Shown: positions 1-8,247, counted from the stretch's first letter. The stretch: DNA of 64,000 nucleotides from Streptomyces spiroverticillatus (GCA_014650415.1 BMUX01000005.1:496001-560000), one strand, 5' to 3'. The notes: generated from the letters alone by a model not told the origin. A program made the numbers and translations.

Positions 1-334
1 CGATCACGAGGGCGAGGGAGGCGGCGGGAGCCAGCACCACCGCCGCCGTGAAGAGGGCGAGGAGGGCCGCGAGGTAGACCCCGCCGGGGCGGCCGGTGCC
101 CGTACCGGCCGCCGCCTGTGCCGTACGCATCAGACGCCTGCCGTACGTCACGTACCAGCCGGCCCCGCCGAGCAGGGCGCACACGGCGAGGGCCGGGCTG
201 TGCGCGGTGGGGTCGTCCAGGGTGAGGACGAAGACCAGGCAGGCGAGGAGGGCGACGGCGTAGAAGGCGTCCCAGGTGAGGTAGCCGCGCAACCAGGCGT
301 GCGGCTCGCCGGGCCTCTTCGGGGCGTGCCTCAC
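1..334 (-). CDS. Membrane sensor-kinase-like protein, N-terminal part only
   Basis: The gene starts at a GTG (334-332) and runs off the left edge; 111 codons are visible. They encode a short basic N-terminus and three hydrophobic stretches at about residues 22-40, 46-65 and 84-111, with a basic loop between the second and third. The GTG overlaps the stop of the upstream ABC permease in a GTGA arrangement, so the two are translationally coupled. In Streptomyces, an ABC-2 exporter operon is often followed by a histidine kinase whose N-terminus is a membrane domain of this kind, usually with a LuxR-type regulator after it. The kinase assignment is inferred from context; no catalytic domain lies within the window. 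Confidence 0.6.
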   Translation of the reverse strand, partial: MRHAPKRPGEPHAWLRGYLTWDAFYAVALLACLVFVLTLDDPTAHSPALAVCALLGGAGWYVTYGRRLMRTAQAAAGTGTGRPGGVYLAALLALFTAAVVLAPAASLALVI

Positions 335-1140
335 CCCTTGCGGGTCCTGCGCCGGAACGTCAGCAGGCACAGCACCAGGCCGCCCGCGCACCACGCCCCC
401 AGCACCAGCGCCGTCCGCCCCGGCTCCCACGAACCCGCCACCTCCTGGAACGTCATCGAGTCCGGCAGGAACACCGAACGGAAGCCCTGCGCCATCCACT
501 TGAGCGGAAACACCGAGCCCAACTCCACCAGCGGAGAAGGCAGGTTGGTGATCGGATTGACCAGCACCCCGGAAATGAACTGTAGTCCGATGAAGGGCAG
601 CATGATGATCGCGGAGGCGCTCTTCGCGGACCGCGCCAGGCTCTTGATCGCGATGCCGAGCAGCGCGCACGCGACCACCCCGAGCAGGAACACCCAGCCG
701 AACGTCAGCCGGCGGGCCGGATCCGTGGGCAGCACCAGCCCGAAGAAGCCCCGCCCCACGGCCAGCAGCAGCACCACCTCCGCCAGGGCGACCAGCAGGA
801 CCAGCAGCACCTTCCCCAGGAAGTACGAGGTCAGAGGGGTCGGCGTGCCGCGCAGGCGGGTGAGGGTGCCGTCGTCGCGGTCCTGCGCGATGCCGTTGCC
901 GAGGCCGACGAACGTGGCGGACATGACCCCGGCGGCGATCATGCTCGCGGCGAAGATCTGTCCTGCGGTGACGCCCGTGCCCGGGACGGTGTCCCGGTAG
1001 ATGCTCGCCAGCAGGACGAGCATCACCACCGGCAACGAGAAGGTGAAGACGACGGCGTCCTTCTCCCGGAAGAACTGGCGGAGTTCGAGTCCGCCGCGGG
1101 AGAGGCCGACGCGGGCGGCGGAGGGGAGTGCGGTGCTCAT
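331..1140 (-). CDS. ABC-2 type multidrug/export permease
   Basis: 269 aa, the usual length for a DrrB-like ABC-2 membrane protein. After an amphipathic N-terminus come six hydrophobic segments; the stretch 'RDDGTLTRLRGTPTP' between segments 2 and 3 is the typical cytoplasmic coupling region of the family, and 'LPFIGLQFISGVLVN' the conserved fifth-helix region. It would form the membrane half of an exporter with the ATPase encoded just upstream; the ATG overlaps the ATPase stop (ATGA) and its own stop overlaps the next start (GTGA), so this was a tight operon. Because the ATPase gene is broken, this permease is probably without its cognate energy source unless another ATPase serves it. Confidence 0.88.
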   Translation of the reverse strand: MSTALPSAARVGLSRGGLELRQFFREKDAVVFTFSLPVVMLVLLASIYRDTVPGTGVTAGQIFAASMIAAGVMSATFVGLGNGIAQDRDDGTLTRLRGTPTPLTSYFLGKVLLVLLVALAEVVLLLAVGRGFFGLVLPTDPARRLTFGWVFLLGVVACALLGIAIKSLARSAKSASAIIMLPFIGLQFISGVLVNPITNLPSPLVELGSVFPLKWMAQGFRSVFLPDSMTFQEVAGSWEPGRTALVLGAWCAGGLVLCLLTFRRRTRKG

Positions 1141-1557
1141 GCGGAGGCCTTTCGGGTGTGCAGGGATTCGTCCCGCTCGGGGGCGGCTTCGTCGATCATG
1201 CGGAGGTAGACGTCCTCCAGGCTCGGGCGGTGTACCGAAAGGCCCTCCACCCGGGCGGAGTTGTGGGCGTTGCGCGCCATGAGTTCGGCGACCAGGCGGT
1301 CGGGTTCCGGGGTTTCCTGCCGCACCTCCCGCCCGTTCTCGCGCCGGCTGACGACAGCCGCCGCCTCCGCACGGCCGCCGAGCGTGCCGGGTTCGCCGAG
1401 TGCCTTGATGCGGCCCCGGTCGACCACGGCGACCCGGTCGGCCAGCGCCTCGACCTCGTCGAGGTAGTGGGTGGTGAGCAGGATCGTCGTCCCGTCGACG
1501 GCGAGCCAGGGTCAAGTCCCTTACTCGTAGGGTCTTTTCGGCCCGTGGTGAAGTCAT
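1137..1557 (-). pseudogene. ABC transporter ATPase with internal out-of-frame deletion
   Basis: Reading leftward, an ATG at 1557 opens a frame whose first 18 codons end in 'TLRVRDLTLA', the usual first strand of an ABC ATPase. At about 1507-1510 the sequence jumps into another frame and encodes the D-loop/H-loop end of the domain: 'TTILLTTHYLDE' with the switch histidine, then 'RVAVVDRGRIKALG' and a normal DrrA-like C-terminus ending 'ERDESLHTRKASA'. Walker A, Q-loop, signature and Walker B are all absent, roughly 150-190 residues. The simplest reading is one internal deletion that also shifted the frame. The C-terminal part still overlaps the permease start by ATGA, showing the original operon. 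Confidence 0.75.
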
Positions 1558-1693
1558 GGGTGAATCGTCTCGGGACCGCGTCGCGGGCAGTAGCGACCCG
1601 AGGACCGAACCGGCTGTCGGCCGATCGGTGGACACGGGGCGGGCAGGGTAGCGTGCCTTCTCGCAGCAGAGGCGATCAAGGATTGGAGCCCCT

Positions 1694-2194
1694 ATGGGAC
1701 GGACGGACCGCGGAATCTGGGAGATCGCGGCGGTCATGGACGCGGGGGCGCCGATGCCGTACACCGAAGCGGCCCACGCCCACCCGGTCGTGCGGACCCT
1801 GCACACGCTGATCTGCGCGGACGAATCCCACCCGGGTCCCTGCCCGTACGCCTGGTCCTCCGGGTACGGGCATGCGCAGGAGGCGGCGGACCGCGCGGAG
1901 GCGGAGTTCGGCGAGGACTACGACCCGTCGGGCCTCCCGACCGAGGCGACGCTCACCTTCTACGCCACCGGGGAGCAGGCGGCGGACCTGCTGGAACGCG
2001 CTCGCACGGCCCTCCGCCTCACCCCGTCCGGCGTCAGCGGCCTCACCGGCAACCCGGTCGCCCTCGAACTCCGCGACCTCAGCGCCGCCGACCCGTCCTG
2101 GGAGTCCATGTACGACTACCTCGTCGACCAGCACCGCATCGAACACGGCACCGCCGACCAGCACCGCATCGAACACGGCACCGCCGACCACTGA
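1694..2194 (+). CDS. Hypothetical protein with duplicated C-terminal decapeptide
   Basis: 166 aa, acidic, no signal peptide or membrane segment; I do not recognise the family. The start at 1694 has a GGAG 7 bases upstream. The middle (residues about 60-150) looks globular with alternating helices and strands. The last residues contain two exact copies of 'QHRIEHGTAD', produced by a 30-bp tandem duplication just before the stop, so the ancestral protein was probably 10 residues shorter. It lies divergently from the broken ABC operon and 15 bases before the RidA-like gene, with which it may be co-transcribed. Confidence 0.75.
   Translation: MGRTDRGIWEIAAVMDAGAPMPYTEAAHAHPVVRTLHTLICADESHPGPCPYAWSSGYGHAQEAADRAEAEFGEDYDPSGLPTEATLTFYATGEQAADLLERARTALRLTPSGVSGLTGNPVALELRDLSAADPSWESMYDYLVDQHRIEHGTADQHRIEHGTADH
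2131..2190 (+). repeat. Two exact tandem copies of a 30-bp unit inside a coding region
   Basis: The 30 bases at 2131-2160 are repeated without change at 2161-2190, and the unit is a multiple of three, so the reading frame of the host gene is kept. Exact identity suggests a recent slippage or unequal recombination event. Confidence 0.95.
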
Positions 2195-2209
2195 CCCCCG
2201 GGAGTCGTC

Positions 2210-2596
2210 ATGCAGCACCACATAGCCCGCCCCGCAGGATCGCCCCCGGTCCGGGGCTACAGCCACGCGGTCGTCTTCAGCGGCCGGACGGTCGCGATCT
2301 CGGGCCAGGTGCCCCTGGACGCGGAGGGCCGGCTCGTCGGGAAGGGGAACGCCGAGCTCCAGACCCGGCAGGTCTTCGAGAACATCCGGACCGCGCTCGA
2401 AGCGGCGGGCGGCCGCATGCCTCAGATCGTCAAGCTGACGGTCTTCCTCACCGACCTCGCGGACCTGGACGCCTTCCGGCGCGTGCGGGACGAGTTCCTG
2501 GGCCACGAGCAGCTGCCGGCCTGTTCTCTGGTGCAGGTCAGCGGGCTGGTGGACCCGGAGTTCCGGGTCGAGATCGAGGCGCTGGCAGCCGTCTGA
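2210..2596 (+). CDS. RidA/YjgF/YER057c family protein
   Basis: 128 aa, the full family length. The core 'GRTVAISGQVPLD', 'QTRQVFENIRTALEAAG', 'IVKLTVFLTDLADLDAF' and 'LPACSLVQVSGL' match the YjgF fold, including the subunit-interface loop with 'PACSLVQV'. The arginine that binds the carboxylate of imine/enamine substrates in true RidA lies in an 'R(S/T)xVxV' context; here the equivalent is 'ACSLVQV', so this is probably a Rid-family relative rather than the 2-aminoacrylate deaminase itself. Rid enzymes hydrolyse reactive enamines or imines and act as trimers in the cytosol. Only 15 bases follow the preceding gene, consistent with one transcript. Confidence 0.85.
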   Translation: MQHHIARPAGSPPVRGYSHAVVFSGRTVAISGQVPLDAEGRLVGKGNAELQTRQVFENIRTALEAAGGRMPQIVKLTVFLTDLADLDAFRRVRDEFLGHEQLPACSLVQVSGLVDPEFRVEIEALAAV

Positions 2597-2696
2597 GGAC
2601 GTCCGGGCCGAGGGACTGAAGGACCCGAAAGGGACTGAAGGACCGAGGAACCGAATTGAGTTCCGCACGCGGCGCATCCGGGTCCATGATGACCCG

Positions 2697-3173
2697 ATGA
2701 CACTCTTGAAGATCATCGCGGGCGACGCCACCGACCCCCAGGCCAAGGGCCCGAAGATCATCACCCACGTCTGCAACGACCTCGGCGGCTGGGGCAAGGG
2801 CTTCGTCCTCGCGATATCCCGCCGCTGGCCCGAACCGGAACAGCAGTACCGCCGCTGGCACCGCGAGCGGGCCGGAAACGACTTCGCCCTCGGGGCGGTG
2901 CAGTTGGTGCAGGTCAGACCGGACATCTGGGTCGCCAACCTGATCGGCCAGCACGGCATCCGCACCGGCAGCGGCGGTCCGCCGATCCGCTACGAGGCGG
3001 TGTCCCAGGGCCTCGAAACAGTCGCCGCCCACGCCCTCACTCACCGGGCCACCGTCCACATGCCCCGCATCGGCTGCGGCCTCGCGGGCGGCAAGTGGGA
3101 CCGCATCGAGCCACTGATCACCGAGAAGCTGAGCGAGCGGGGGATCGCGGTGACGGTGTACGACAAGACGTGA
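2697..3173 (+). CDS. Macro domain protein (ADP-ribose binding/processing type)
   Basis: 158 aa consisting of a single macro fold. 'KIITHVCNDLGGWGKGF' resembles the adenine/ribose-binding loop of the OARD1/Poa1 branch of macro domains, and 'VHMPRIGCGLAGGKWD' the second phosphate-binding loop with the glycine-rich turn. This branch removes ADP-ribose from acylated or glutamate-linked substrates or hydrolyses ADP-ribose 1''-phosphate. The start at 2697 gives a first strand 'MTLLKIIAGDATDP', the standard N-terminus. There is no adjacent ADP-ribosyltransferase, so a DarTG-like pairing is not supported here. Confidence 0.85.
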   Translation: MTLLKIIAGDATDPQAKGPKIITHVCNDLGGWGKGFVLAISRRWPEPEQQYRRWHRERAGNDFALGAVQLVQVRPDIWVANLIGQHGIRTGSGGPPIRYEAVSQGLETVAAHALTHRATVHMPRIGCGLAGGKWDRIEPLITEKLSERGIAVTVYDKT

Positions 3174-3215
3174 GGGGCCAGAATGGCGGCTCCGGAACCA
3201 CGGGAGGGCGGTGGC

Positions 3216-3491
3216 ATGGACGTACGGGACTTGCGGAACGTGCAGGTGGTGGGGGAAGAGGCGGAGTTTGTGGGGACGCCGCTCAGTGCCGAGGAGGAGC
3301 GGCGTGCGCACGCCGCGCTCTTCAGTGAGCTGGGCAATGCCCTCGCCGACCGGGGGTCGACGACCTTCCCCGCGTACAGCCCGGCGGAGCGGCTGAGGCT
3401 GGTTCGGGTCGGCGAGGCGCTCAGTGCGCACTGGGGGATTCCGGTGCGGGTCGAGGCCGTTGACCAGTGCCGGATGCGGCTGTCGGTCTAG
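3216..3491 (+). CDS. Small hypothetical protein
   Basis: 91 aa from the ATG at 3216, chosen because GGAGGG sits 8 bases upstream; an in-frame ATG at 3183 would add 11 residues but has no clear ribosome site. The product is acidic at the N-terminus, with a predicted amphipathic helix ('EEERRAHAALFSELGNALAD') and a helix-strand C-terminus. No recognised domain. Its stop overlaps by 4 bases the stop of the convergent hydrolase gene. Confidence 0.6.
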   Translation: MDVRDLRNVQVVGEEAEFVGTPLSAEEERRAHAALFSELGNALADRGSTTFPAYSPAERLRLVRVGEALSAHWGIPVRVEAVDQCRMRLSV

Positions 3492-4396
3492 CGGAGGAGG
3501 CCGGCCGCCGCCTCGGCGAAGGACTGGGGGTCGTCCACCCACGGGAAGTGGCCCGCGCCCGGCTGGAGTGTGTAGGTCGTCTCGGCGTTCGGGAGGAGGG
3601 AGGCGAATTCCTCGACCGAGGGGGGCGGGCTGTTCAGGTCGTATTCGCCTGCCAGCAGGCCGACAGGGGCGGTGAGTCGGGTGAGGGCCGCGCGCGTCGG
3701 CTCCGGGGTGAAGGCGCCCTCCGCGCCGAAGTGGCGGCCTGAGTCCGGGTTGGTGTTCTGCGCCTCGGACGCGGCGACGTGGGCGCGTGCCGTCTCGTCC
3801 CAGCGACCCCAGAAGAACGGCGTGACCGCCGCGAAGTTCTCCCCCGACGCCTCGCCCGCCGCGATGGCGCTCAGCGCGGCCGAGGCCTGCGGGTACCAGT
3901 CCTCGCCCTGGCGCAGGTCCGCGCCCGCTCGGCGCATCGTGTCCGGGATGTCGATGCCGACGGCCCGGGCGCTCGGGGTGATCAGGATGAGCCGGGCGAC
4001 GCGTTCGGGGTGGCGGGCGGCGTACTGCGCGGCGACGTTCGCGCCCGCGCAGTGGGCGAGGAGGTCGAGCGTGGGCAGTCCGAGGTGGATGCGCAGTGCC
4101 TCGACGTCCTCGACGAGGCGGTCGCAGCGGTACGACTCGGGGCCCTCGGGGAGGTCGGAGCCGCCGCTTCCCCGGAAGTCCAGGAACAGCAGCCGCCGCC
4201 CGGAGGCCTCGGGCAGCCCGCCGAGGTCCCCCAGGTAGCGGGAGTCGTGCAGGGGGCCGCCGGGGAGGCAGACGACGGGGGCCGCACCCTCGTCCTCCGA
4301 ACCGTCGACGTCTCCGACGACGCGGTAGGCGAGGCGGGTGCCGTCCGGCGCGTCGAAGAAGGAGTACGGGGCGGAGGGGGCGGAGGAGTTAGTCAT
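3488..4396 (-). CDS. Alpha/beta hydrolase, proline-iminopeptidase-like, with Cys at the nucleophile position
   Basis: 302 aa, complete alpha/beta-hydrolase fold. The oxyanion region is 'VVCLPGGPLHDSRYL' (residues 41-55), followed by 'LDFRGSGGSD', both typical of proline iminopeptidases and related esterases. The nucleophile elbow, normally G-x-S-x-G, reads 'AHCAG' with Cys116. Acid and base are visible as Asp in 'AGEYDLNSPP' and His in 'GAGHFPW'. A cysteine nucleophile is known in dienelactone hydrolases but uncommon in this branch, so the substrate cannot be deduced. Monocistronic; ends against the convergent small gene. Confidence 0.85.
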   Translation of the reverse strand: MTNSSAPSAPYSFFDAPDGTRLAYRVVGDVDGSEDEGAAPVVCLPGGPLHDSRYLGDLGGLPEASGRRLLFLDFRGSGGSDLPEGPESYRCDRLVEDVEALRIHLGLPTLDLLAHCAGANVAAQYAARHPERVARLILITPSARAVGIDIPDTMRRAGADLRQGEDWYPQASAALSAIAAGEASGENFAAVTPFFWGRWDETARAHVAASEAQNTNPDSGRHFGAEGAFTPEPTRAALTRLTAPVGLLAGEYDLNSPPPSVEEFASLLPNAETTYTLQPGAGHFPWVDDPQSFAEAAAGLLR

Positions 4397-4462
4397 TCCG
4401 CGAATGATGTCAGCCTTCCGCCGCAGGTCAACCCCTATTTTCCCCAGCCCCGCCGCATGGTC

Positions 4463-4987
4463 TCAGAAGGGGCCCGTCTCGAAGTACTTCACCTCGTCGT
4501 CCTCCCCGACCAGCCGCATCCCCGCCGCCTCCATCACCCGCTGCGACGCGACGTTCGCGTGATCGGCGTCCCCCTTCACCCGCGTCGCCCCGCACTCCCG
4601 GGCGAACCGCACGATCTCCCGCAGCGCCTCCTTCGCGTACCCGTTGCCCCACGCCGACGGGATCAGCCCGTATCCGATGGTGACGGCACCGGTCTCGTCC
4701 GCCGGCCCGTGGAAGCCGATGCCGCCGATCGGACGGCCGTCCTCCGCCCGCAGGCGTATCTCGAAGTTCGTGTACGGGCTCGGGTCGCCCTGCTCCGCAC
4801 ACACGCGCAGGAAGCGCCGGGCCGCAGCGATGTCCCCCTCGCGGGGGTAGTCGGAGGTCTCGCGGTACGGTCCGCCCGCCACCAATTGCTCGCTGTACGC
4901 CACGGACATCGGGCGCAGGACCAGCCGCTCCGTGAGGAGGTCGGTCAGCGGAGTTTCGTCCAGCGGGGTGTCGAGGTCATGAGTCAT
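4463..4987 (-). CDS. GNAT acetyltransferase, RimJ/RimL-like
   Basis: 174 aa. 'LTERLVLRPM' is the standard first strand of RimJ/RimL-type GNATs, and 'GYGLIPSAWGNGYAKEALREIVRFA' contains motif A, where the Q/R-x-x-G-x-G/A acetyl-CoA pyrophosphate loop reads 'AWGNGYA'. 'ANVASQRVMEAAGMRLVGE' is the conserved C-terminal substructure. It should acetylate a small-molecule amine or protein N-terminus with acetyl-CoA. The start at 4987 was chosen because it lies just before the conserved domain; longer in-frame extensions upstream have Streptomyces antisense character. Transcribed alone. Confidence 0.85.
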   Translation of the reverse strand: MTHDLDTPLDETPLTDLLTERLVLRPMSVAYSEQLVAGGPYRETSDYPREGDIAAARRFLRVCAEQGDPSPYTNFEIRLRAEDGRPIGGIGFHGPADETGAVTIGYGLIPSAWGNGYAKEALREIVRFARECGATRVKGDADHANVASQRVMEAAGMRLVGEDDEVKYFETGPF

Positions 4988-5194
4988 GGGAGCGAGACCT
5001 ATCACGCCGGTCCGTCGGCCGCACGCGGTTAACTCCCCGCCTTCGTAACGCCGTTCCCGCCGCGCCGTCCGGCCCGCACAGCCGACCGACGCACGCACTT
5101 CGCAGGAAACCCGCGTGCCCCCCTCCGGGTTGGACCGGGTGACCGCAGGCCTTTGGGCCGTCCACCGCCGCCTACCCAGGAACGGGAGCCACCC

Positions 5195-5773
5195 ATGACC
5201 GTGAGCGCGGACGTCGACTTCCTCACATACAAGATCGACCGCACCTTCGACATGCTCGACGGAGACGGTGACGGCCTCCTCACCGAGACCGACCTCTGCG
5301 GTCTCGCGGACGGCATGGCGAAGGCGCTCGGCGAGCCCTCCGACGCCCCGAAGATCGTCGAACTCCGTTCCGCCTTCAGCCACTTCTGGCACAGCGAGCT
5401 GGGCCGGATGAGCTCCGACAGCAGCCGGGAAGGGCTCACCCGGGAGGACTTCTGCGCGGGTATGCGGGGACGGGCGGTGTCCCAGGGACCCGAGGCGCGC
5501 GAGGAGTTCCTGAGCAACGTGGGCGTGATGACGCACTGTTGGATGGACATCGGCAGCCAGGACGGCGACGGACTGGTGACACAGGACGAGTTCGTGGCGA
5601 TGTACCACAACGGCATGGGCGTCCCGGAGGGCGAACTCGTCGGCACCTTCGCGAAGTTGGACGTGGACGGCGACGGCCGGCTCAGCCGCGACGACGTGCG
5701 GCAGGCCACCGCGGAGTACTACACGAGCGAGGACCCCGAGGCCCGGGGCAACTGGCTGTTCGGCCCGATCTGA
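5195..5773 (+). CDS. EF-hand calcium-binding protein (calerythrin/sarcoplasmic CBP-like)
   Basis: 192 aa from the ATG at 5195, preceded by GGAACGGGAG. Four EF-hand positions are apparent: a good loop 'DGDGDGLLTETD' near residue 22, a degenerate one around 'SSDSSREGLTRED', a third 'SQDGDGLVTQDE' in which position 1 is Ser, and a good fourth 'DVDGDGRLSRDD'. Four hands in about 190 residues match the calerythrin-like proteins of actinobacteria, cytosolic Ca2+ buffers or sensors. No signal peptide. The strong inverted repeat at 5786-5834 ends the transcript. Confidence 0.9.
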   Translation: MTVSADVDFLTYKIDRTFDMLDGDGDGLLTETDLCGLADGMAKALGEPSDAPKIVELRSAFSHFWHSELGRMSSDSSREGLTREDFCAGMRGRAVSQGPEAREEFLSNVGVMTHCWMDIGSQDGDGLVTQDEFVAMYHNGMGVPEGELVGTFAKLDVDGDGRLSRDDVRQATAEYYTSEDPEARGNWLFGPI

Positions 5774-5785
5774 GCGGGCGGGCCC

Positions 5786-5834
5786 GGGCGGATTCCGTAC
5801 CTCCTGCGACTCTCGTACGGTACGGAATCCGCCC
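5786..5834. terminator. Bidirectional terminator-like inverted repeat between convergent genes
   Basis: Two 16-base arms (5786-5801 and 5819-5834) are perfect inverted complements, separated by 17 bases. They lie between the stops of the EF-hand gene (+) and the phosphotransferase gene (-), where a two-way intrinsic terminator is expected. No T-run follows, as is common in Streptomyces. Confidence 0.75.
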
Positions 5835-5837
5835 CCG

Positions 5838-6836
5838 TCACCCCGCCAGCAGCCGCTCCAGCGACGCCCTGCCCGCCGGGCCCCAGGTCGGCTTTCCGCC
5901 GGGCAGGCCCTTGTCCCCGGCGTGGCCGATGCCGACGAGCATCAGGGCGCGGGTCAGCGCGAAGCCCTTGGCGCGCCGTACCGTCGCCTCGTCCACCTCG
6001 CCGTACCCGGCGAAGAAGCGCGCCACGGTGGCGGGTTGGGCCCCCGGCGGGCCCGAGGGCAGCAGGTTCCAGGCCGCCGCGAGATCGTGGGCCGGGTCGC
6101 CCGCGCACAGGTCGCCGAAGTCGATGACCCCGGAGAGCCTGCCGTCCGTGACGACGACGTTCGCGGGGTGGAGGTCGGTGTGCCGCCACACCCGGGGGCC
6201 CTCCCAGGCCGGTGCGGCCACCGCGTCCTCCCACAGGGCGTTCAGCCGGTCGACGCCCACGCTCCGCACCGCAGAGGCGTCGCCCTCCGCGAGGTCCTTC
6301 CGCACCATGTCCGCGACGGAGTCGCTCGCCGCGGCCAGCGTCCACTCGCGCGTCGGGTTCCCCGGGGCGTCCGCCGGGGCCGGAACGTGCAGCGCGCGCA
6401 GGAACCCGGCCAGCGCGTCCGCCGCCTCCAGCCGGTGTTCGTCGGCCACCGGCGCGGCGTCGGCCGGCTCGCCCGGCAGCCAGGCCGTCACCGACCACGG
6501 GCGCGGGAACCGCTCGGTCGGCTCCCCGGCCCGTACCGGCACCGACACCGGCAGGGGGAGCCGCCCGGCCAGCTCCGGCAGCCAGCGCAGTTCGTTGCGC
6601 AGCAGCTCGGGACCGCGCGGCGTGAGCGGCAGACGTACCGCCAACTCCTCGCCCAGACGCCACATCTGCATGTCCCAGCCGCCCCGGACCCGGCTCAGCT
6701 CCAGACCGGCCAGATCCGGATGCTGTTCCTCCAACAGCCCTCTCACCAACGGCGCGTCGATCGCGGCACCCTTCAAGTGGCTTGTCGCGTCGATCCGGAG
6801 AGTTCGTGCGTCCATCGTGTTGCTCGCGTTACCCAT
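5838..6836 (-). CDS. Aminoglycoside phosphotransferase (APH) family protein
   Basis: 332 aa. The C-terminal lobe carries the APH catalytic signature 'VWRHTDLHPANVVV' (Brenner motif H-x-D-x-x-x-x-N) and the metal-binding 'GVIDFGDLCAGDPAHDLA'. The N-terminal lobe includes 'RLPLTPRGPELLRNELRWL', with the conserved Glu that orients the ATP-binding lysine/arginine. Such enzymes phosphorylate hydroxyl groups of antibiotics or metabolites; resistance cannot be inferred from sequence alone. An alternative ATG at 6815 would shorten the protein by seven residues. It is divergent from the DUF389 gene, with about 40 bases between starts. Confidence 0.85.
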   Translation of the reverse strand: MGNASNTMDARTLRIDATSHLKGAAIDAPLVRGLLEEQHPDLAGLELSRVRGGWDMQMWRLGEELAVRLPLTPRGPELLRNELRWLPELAGRLPLPVSVPVRAGEPTERFPRPWSVTAWLPGEPADAAPVADEHRLEAADALAGFLRALHVPAPADAPGNPTREWTLAAASDSVADMVRKDLAEGDASAVRSVGVDRLNALWEDAVAAPAWEGPRVWRHTDLHPANVVVTDGRLSGVIDFGDLCAGDPAHDLAAAWNLLPSGPPGAQPATVARFFAGYGEVDEATVRRAKGFALTRALMLVGIGHAGDKGLPGGKPTWGPAGRASLERLLAG

Positions 6837-6875
6837 GGGGTCAACCTACGACGACGCACCCGGCACAATGCGTCC

Positions 6876-7814
6876 ATGCTGCATGTACGAGTCATCAGCC
6901 CGGCCGACCGCACCGACGCGGTGCTGGGCATCGCGACGGAGTGCCCCGCCGTCGTCAACGTCCTCAGACTGCCCGGCGCCGCGCACGCCCCCGCAGGCGA
7001 CCTCGTCGAGTTCGACGTCGCCCGGGAGGCCGCCAACGGCGTGCTCGACGCACTGCGCGACCTGGGGCTGAAAGACACCGGCGGCATCACCGTCGAGCAG
7101 CTCGACCTGTCGATCTCCACGGCCGCCGAGCAGGCGGAAGAGATCGCTCCGGGCGACCCGGACGACGCCGTGGTGTGGGACGAGCTGACCGCCCGTACCG
7201 CCTCCGAAACCCGCCTGACCTGGGCCTTCCTCGCCTTCCTCGCACTGGCCACACAGATCGCGGCGATCGGTGCGCTGCTGGATCAGCCCATCCTGATAGT
7301 GGGTGCGATGGTGCTGGGTCCGGAGTTCGGGCCGGTGGCGGCGATCTGCTTCGGCGTGATGAGCCGCAAGGGGGCACTGGTCGGCAAGGCCGTCCGTACC
7401 CTCGTCGTCGGCTTCACCGCGGCCGTGCTGATCACCATGGTGTGCGCGGCGGCCGGGCGGCTGCTGGGCTGGATCGAGCCGTCGATGCTGGACGACCGGC
7501 CGCTGACCGACTTCATCATCCACCCCGACCGCTGGTCGTTCATCGTGGCACTGCTCGCCGGGATCGCGGGCATCCTCTCGATGACCGCGGGCAAGTCCTC
7601 GACGCTGGTCGGCGTCTTCATCTCGGTCACCACCGTCCCCGCCGCCGGAAACCTGGCGGTCGCCGTCCCGCTCGGGCACTGGAGCGAGGTGAGCGCCTCG
7701 CTGATCCAGCTCGGCGTCAACCTGGCGGGGATGCTGATCGCGGGGACGGTGACCCTGTTCGTACAGCGGGCGCTGTGGTCGCGGTACGGGCTGAAGGTCG
7801 TACGGTCCCGCTAG
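6876..7814 (+). CDS. DUF389 integral membrane protein
   Basis: 312 aa. The first 80 residues form a soluble alpha/beta domain ('MLHVRVISPADRTDAVLGI'), then about six membrane helices. 'LLDQPILIVGAMVLGPEFGPVAAI' is the diagnostic DUF389 signature, and 'MTAGKSSTLVGVFISVTTVPA' matches the second conserved block. Members are known only as hypothetical transport-like proteins; no substrate is established. The start at 6876 is only about 40 bases from the divergent start at 6836, and 'CACAAT' lies 6 bases upstream, so a leaderless or nearly leaderless transcript is plausible. Confidence 0.85.
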   Translation: MLHVRVISPADRTDAVLGIATECPAVVNVLRLPGAAHAPAGDLVEFDVAREAANGVLDALRDLGLKDTGGITVEQLDLSISTAAEQAEEIAPGDPDDAVVWDELTARTASETRLTWAFLAFLALATQIAAIGALLDQPILIVGAMVLGPEFGPVAAICFGVMSRKGALVGKAVRTLVVGFTAAVLITMVCAAAGRLLGWIEPSMLDDRPLTDFIIHPDRWSFIVALLAGIAGILSMTAGKSSTLVGVFISVTTVPAAGNLAVAVPLGHWSEVSASLIQLGVNLAGMLIAGTVTLFVQRALWSRYGLKVVRSR

Positions 7815-7830
7815 GGCGGCGGTACGGCGG

Positions 7831-8247
7831 TCAGCCCTTCACCGGCTCCGGCAGCTCCGGGGTGAAGCAGGCCGTGACCGCCTTGCCGTGCTGCTGCTCG
7901 TGGGTCTCCCAGCTGTCCGCCAGTGCGTCCACGATCGCGATGCCGCGCCCCGAGAGCGCGCCCGTGGACTCCGCGCGCTGCTGTGGCGCGCGCTCGGGCG
8001 TGTCGTCGTGCACGGAGACGTGCACACAGCGGCTGTCCCAGGTCAGCACGAGCTGGGCGTCGCTGCGGGCGTGCAGATGGGCGTTGGTGAGCAGCTCGGA
8101 GACGGCCAGCACGATCGAGTCCGCGGTGTCGGGACTGCTCTCGTACCAGGGCAGCTGGGAGAGGTGCTGCTCCGTCCACCTTCTGCCCTCGCGCACGCCC
8201 CCCGACACCGGGAACGTCCTCGCCCAGCCCACCGCGCGCATCGACAT
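7831..8247 (-). CDS. RsbW-like ATP-binding protein (anti-sigma regulatory factor family)
   Basis: 138 aa from the ATG at 8247, which has AGGG 5 bases upstream. It is a stand-alone HATPase_c_2 domain: N-box 'VLAVSELLTNAHLHA' with Glu and Asn, and G-box 'LSGRGIAIVDALADSW'. Streptomyces encodes dozens of these small kinases; some bind sigma factors and phosphorylate anti-anti-sigma proteins (SpoIIAB/RsbW mechanism), but the partner of most is unknown. No sigma factor or STAS protein is adjacent. Its stop is 16 bases from the stop of the convergent DUF389 gene. Confidence 0.85.
   Translation of the reverse strand: MSMRAVGWARTFPVSGGVREGRRWTEQHLSQLPWYESSPDTADSIVLAVSELLTNAHLHARSDAQLVLTWDSRCVHVSVHDDTPERAPQQRAESTGALSGRGIAIVDALADSWETHEQQHGKAVTACFTPELPEPVKG

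Noticed and set aside
2697..3173. DarTG-like toxin-antitoxin system based on the macro domain
   Set aside because: No DarT-type ADP-ribosyltransferase adjacent; neighbours are RidA-like and hypothetical genes.
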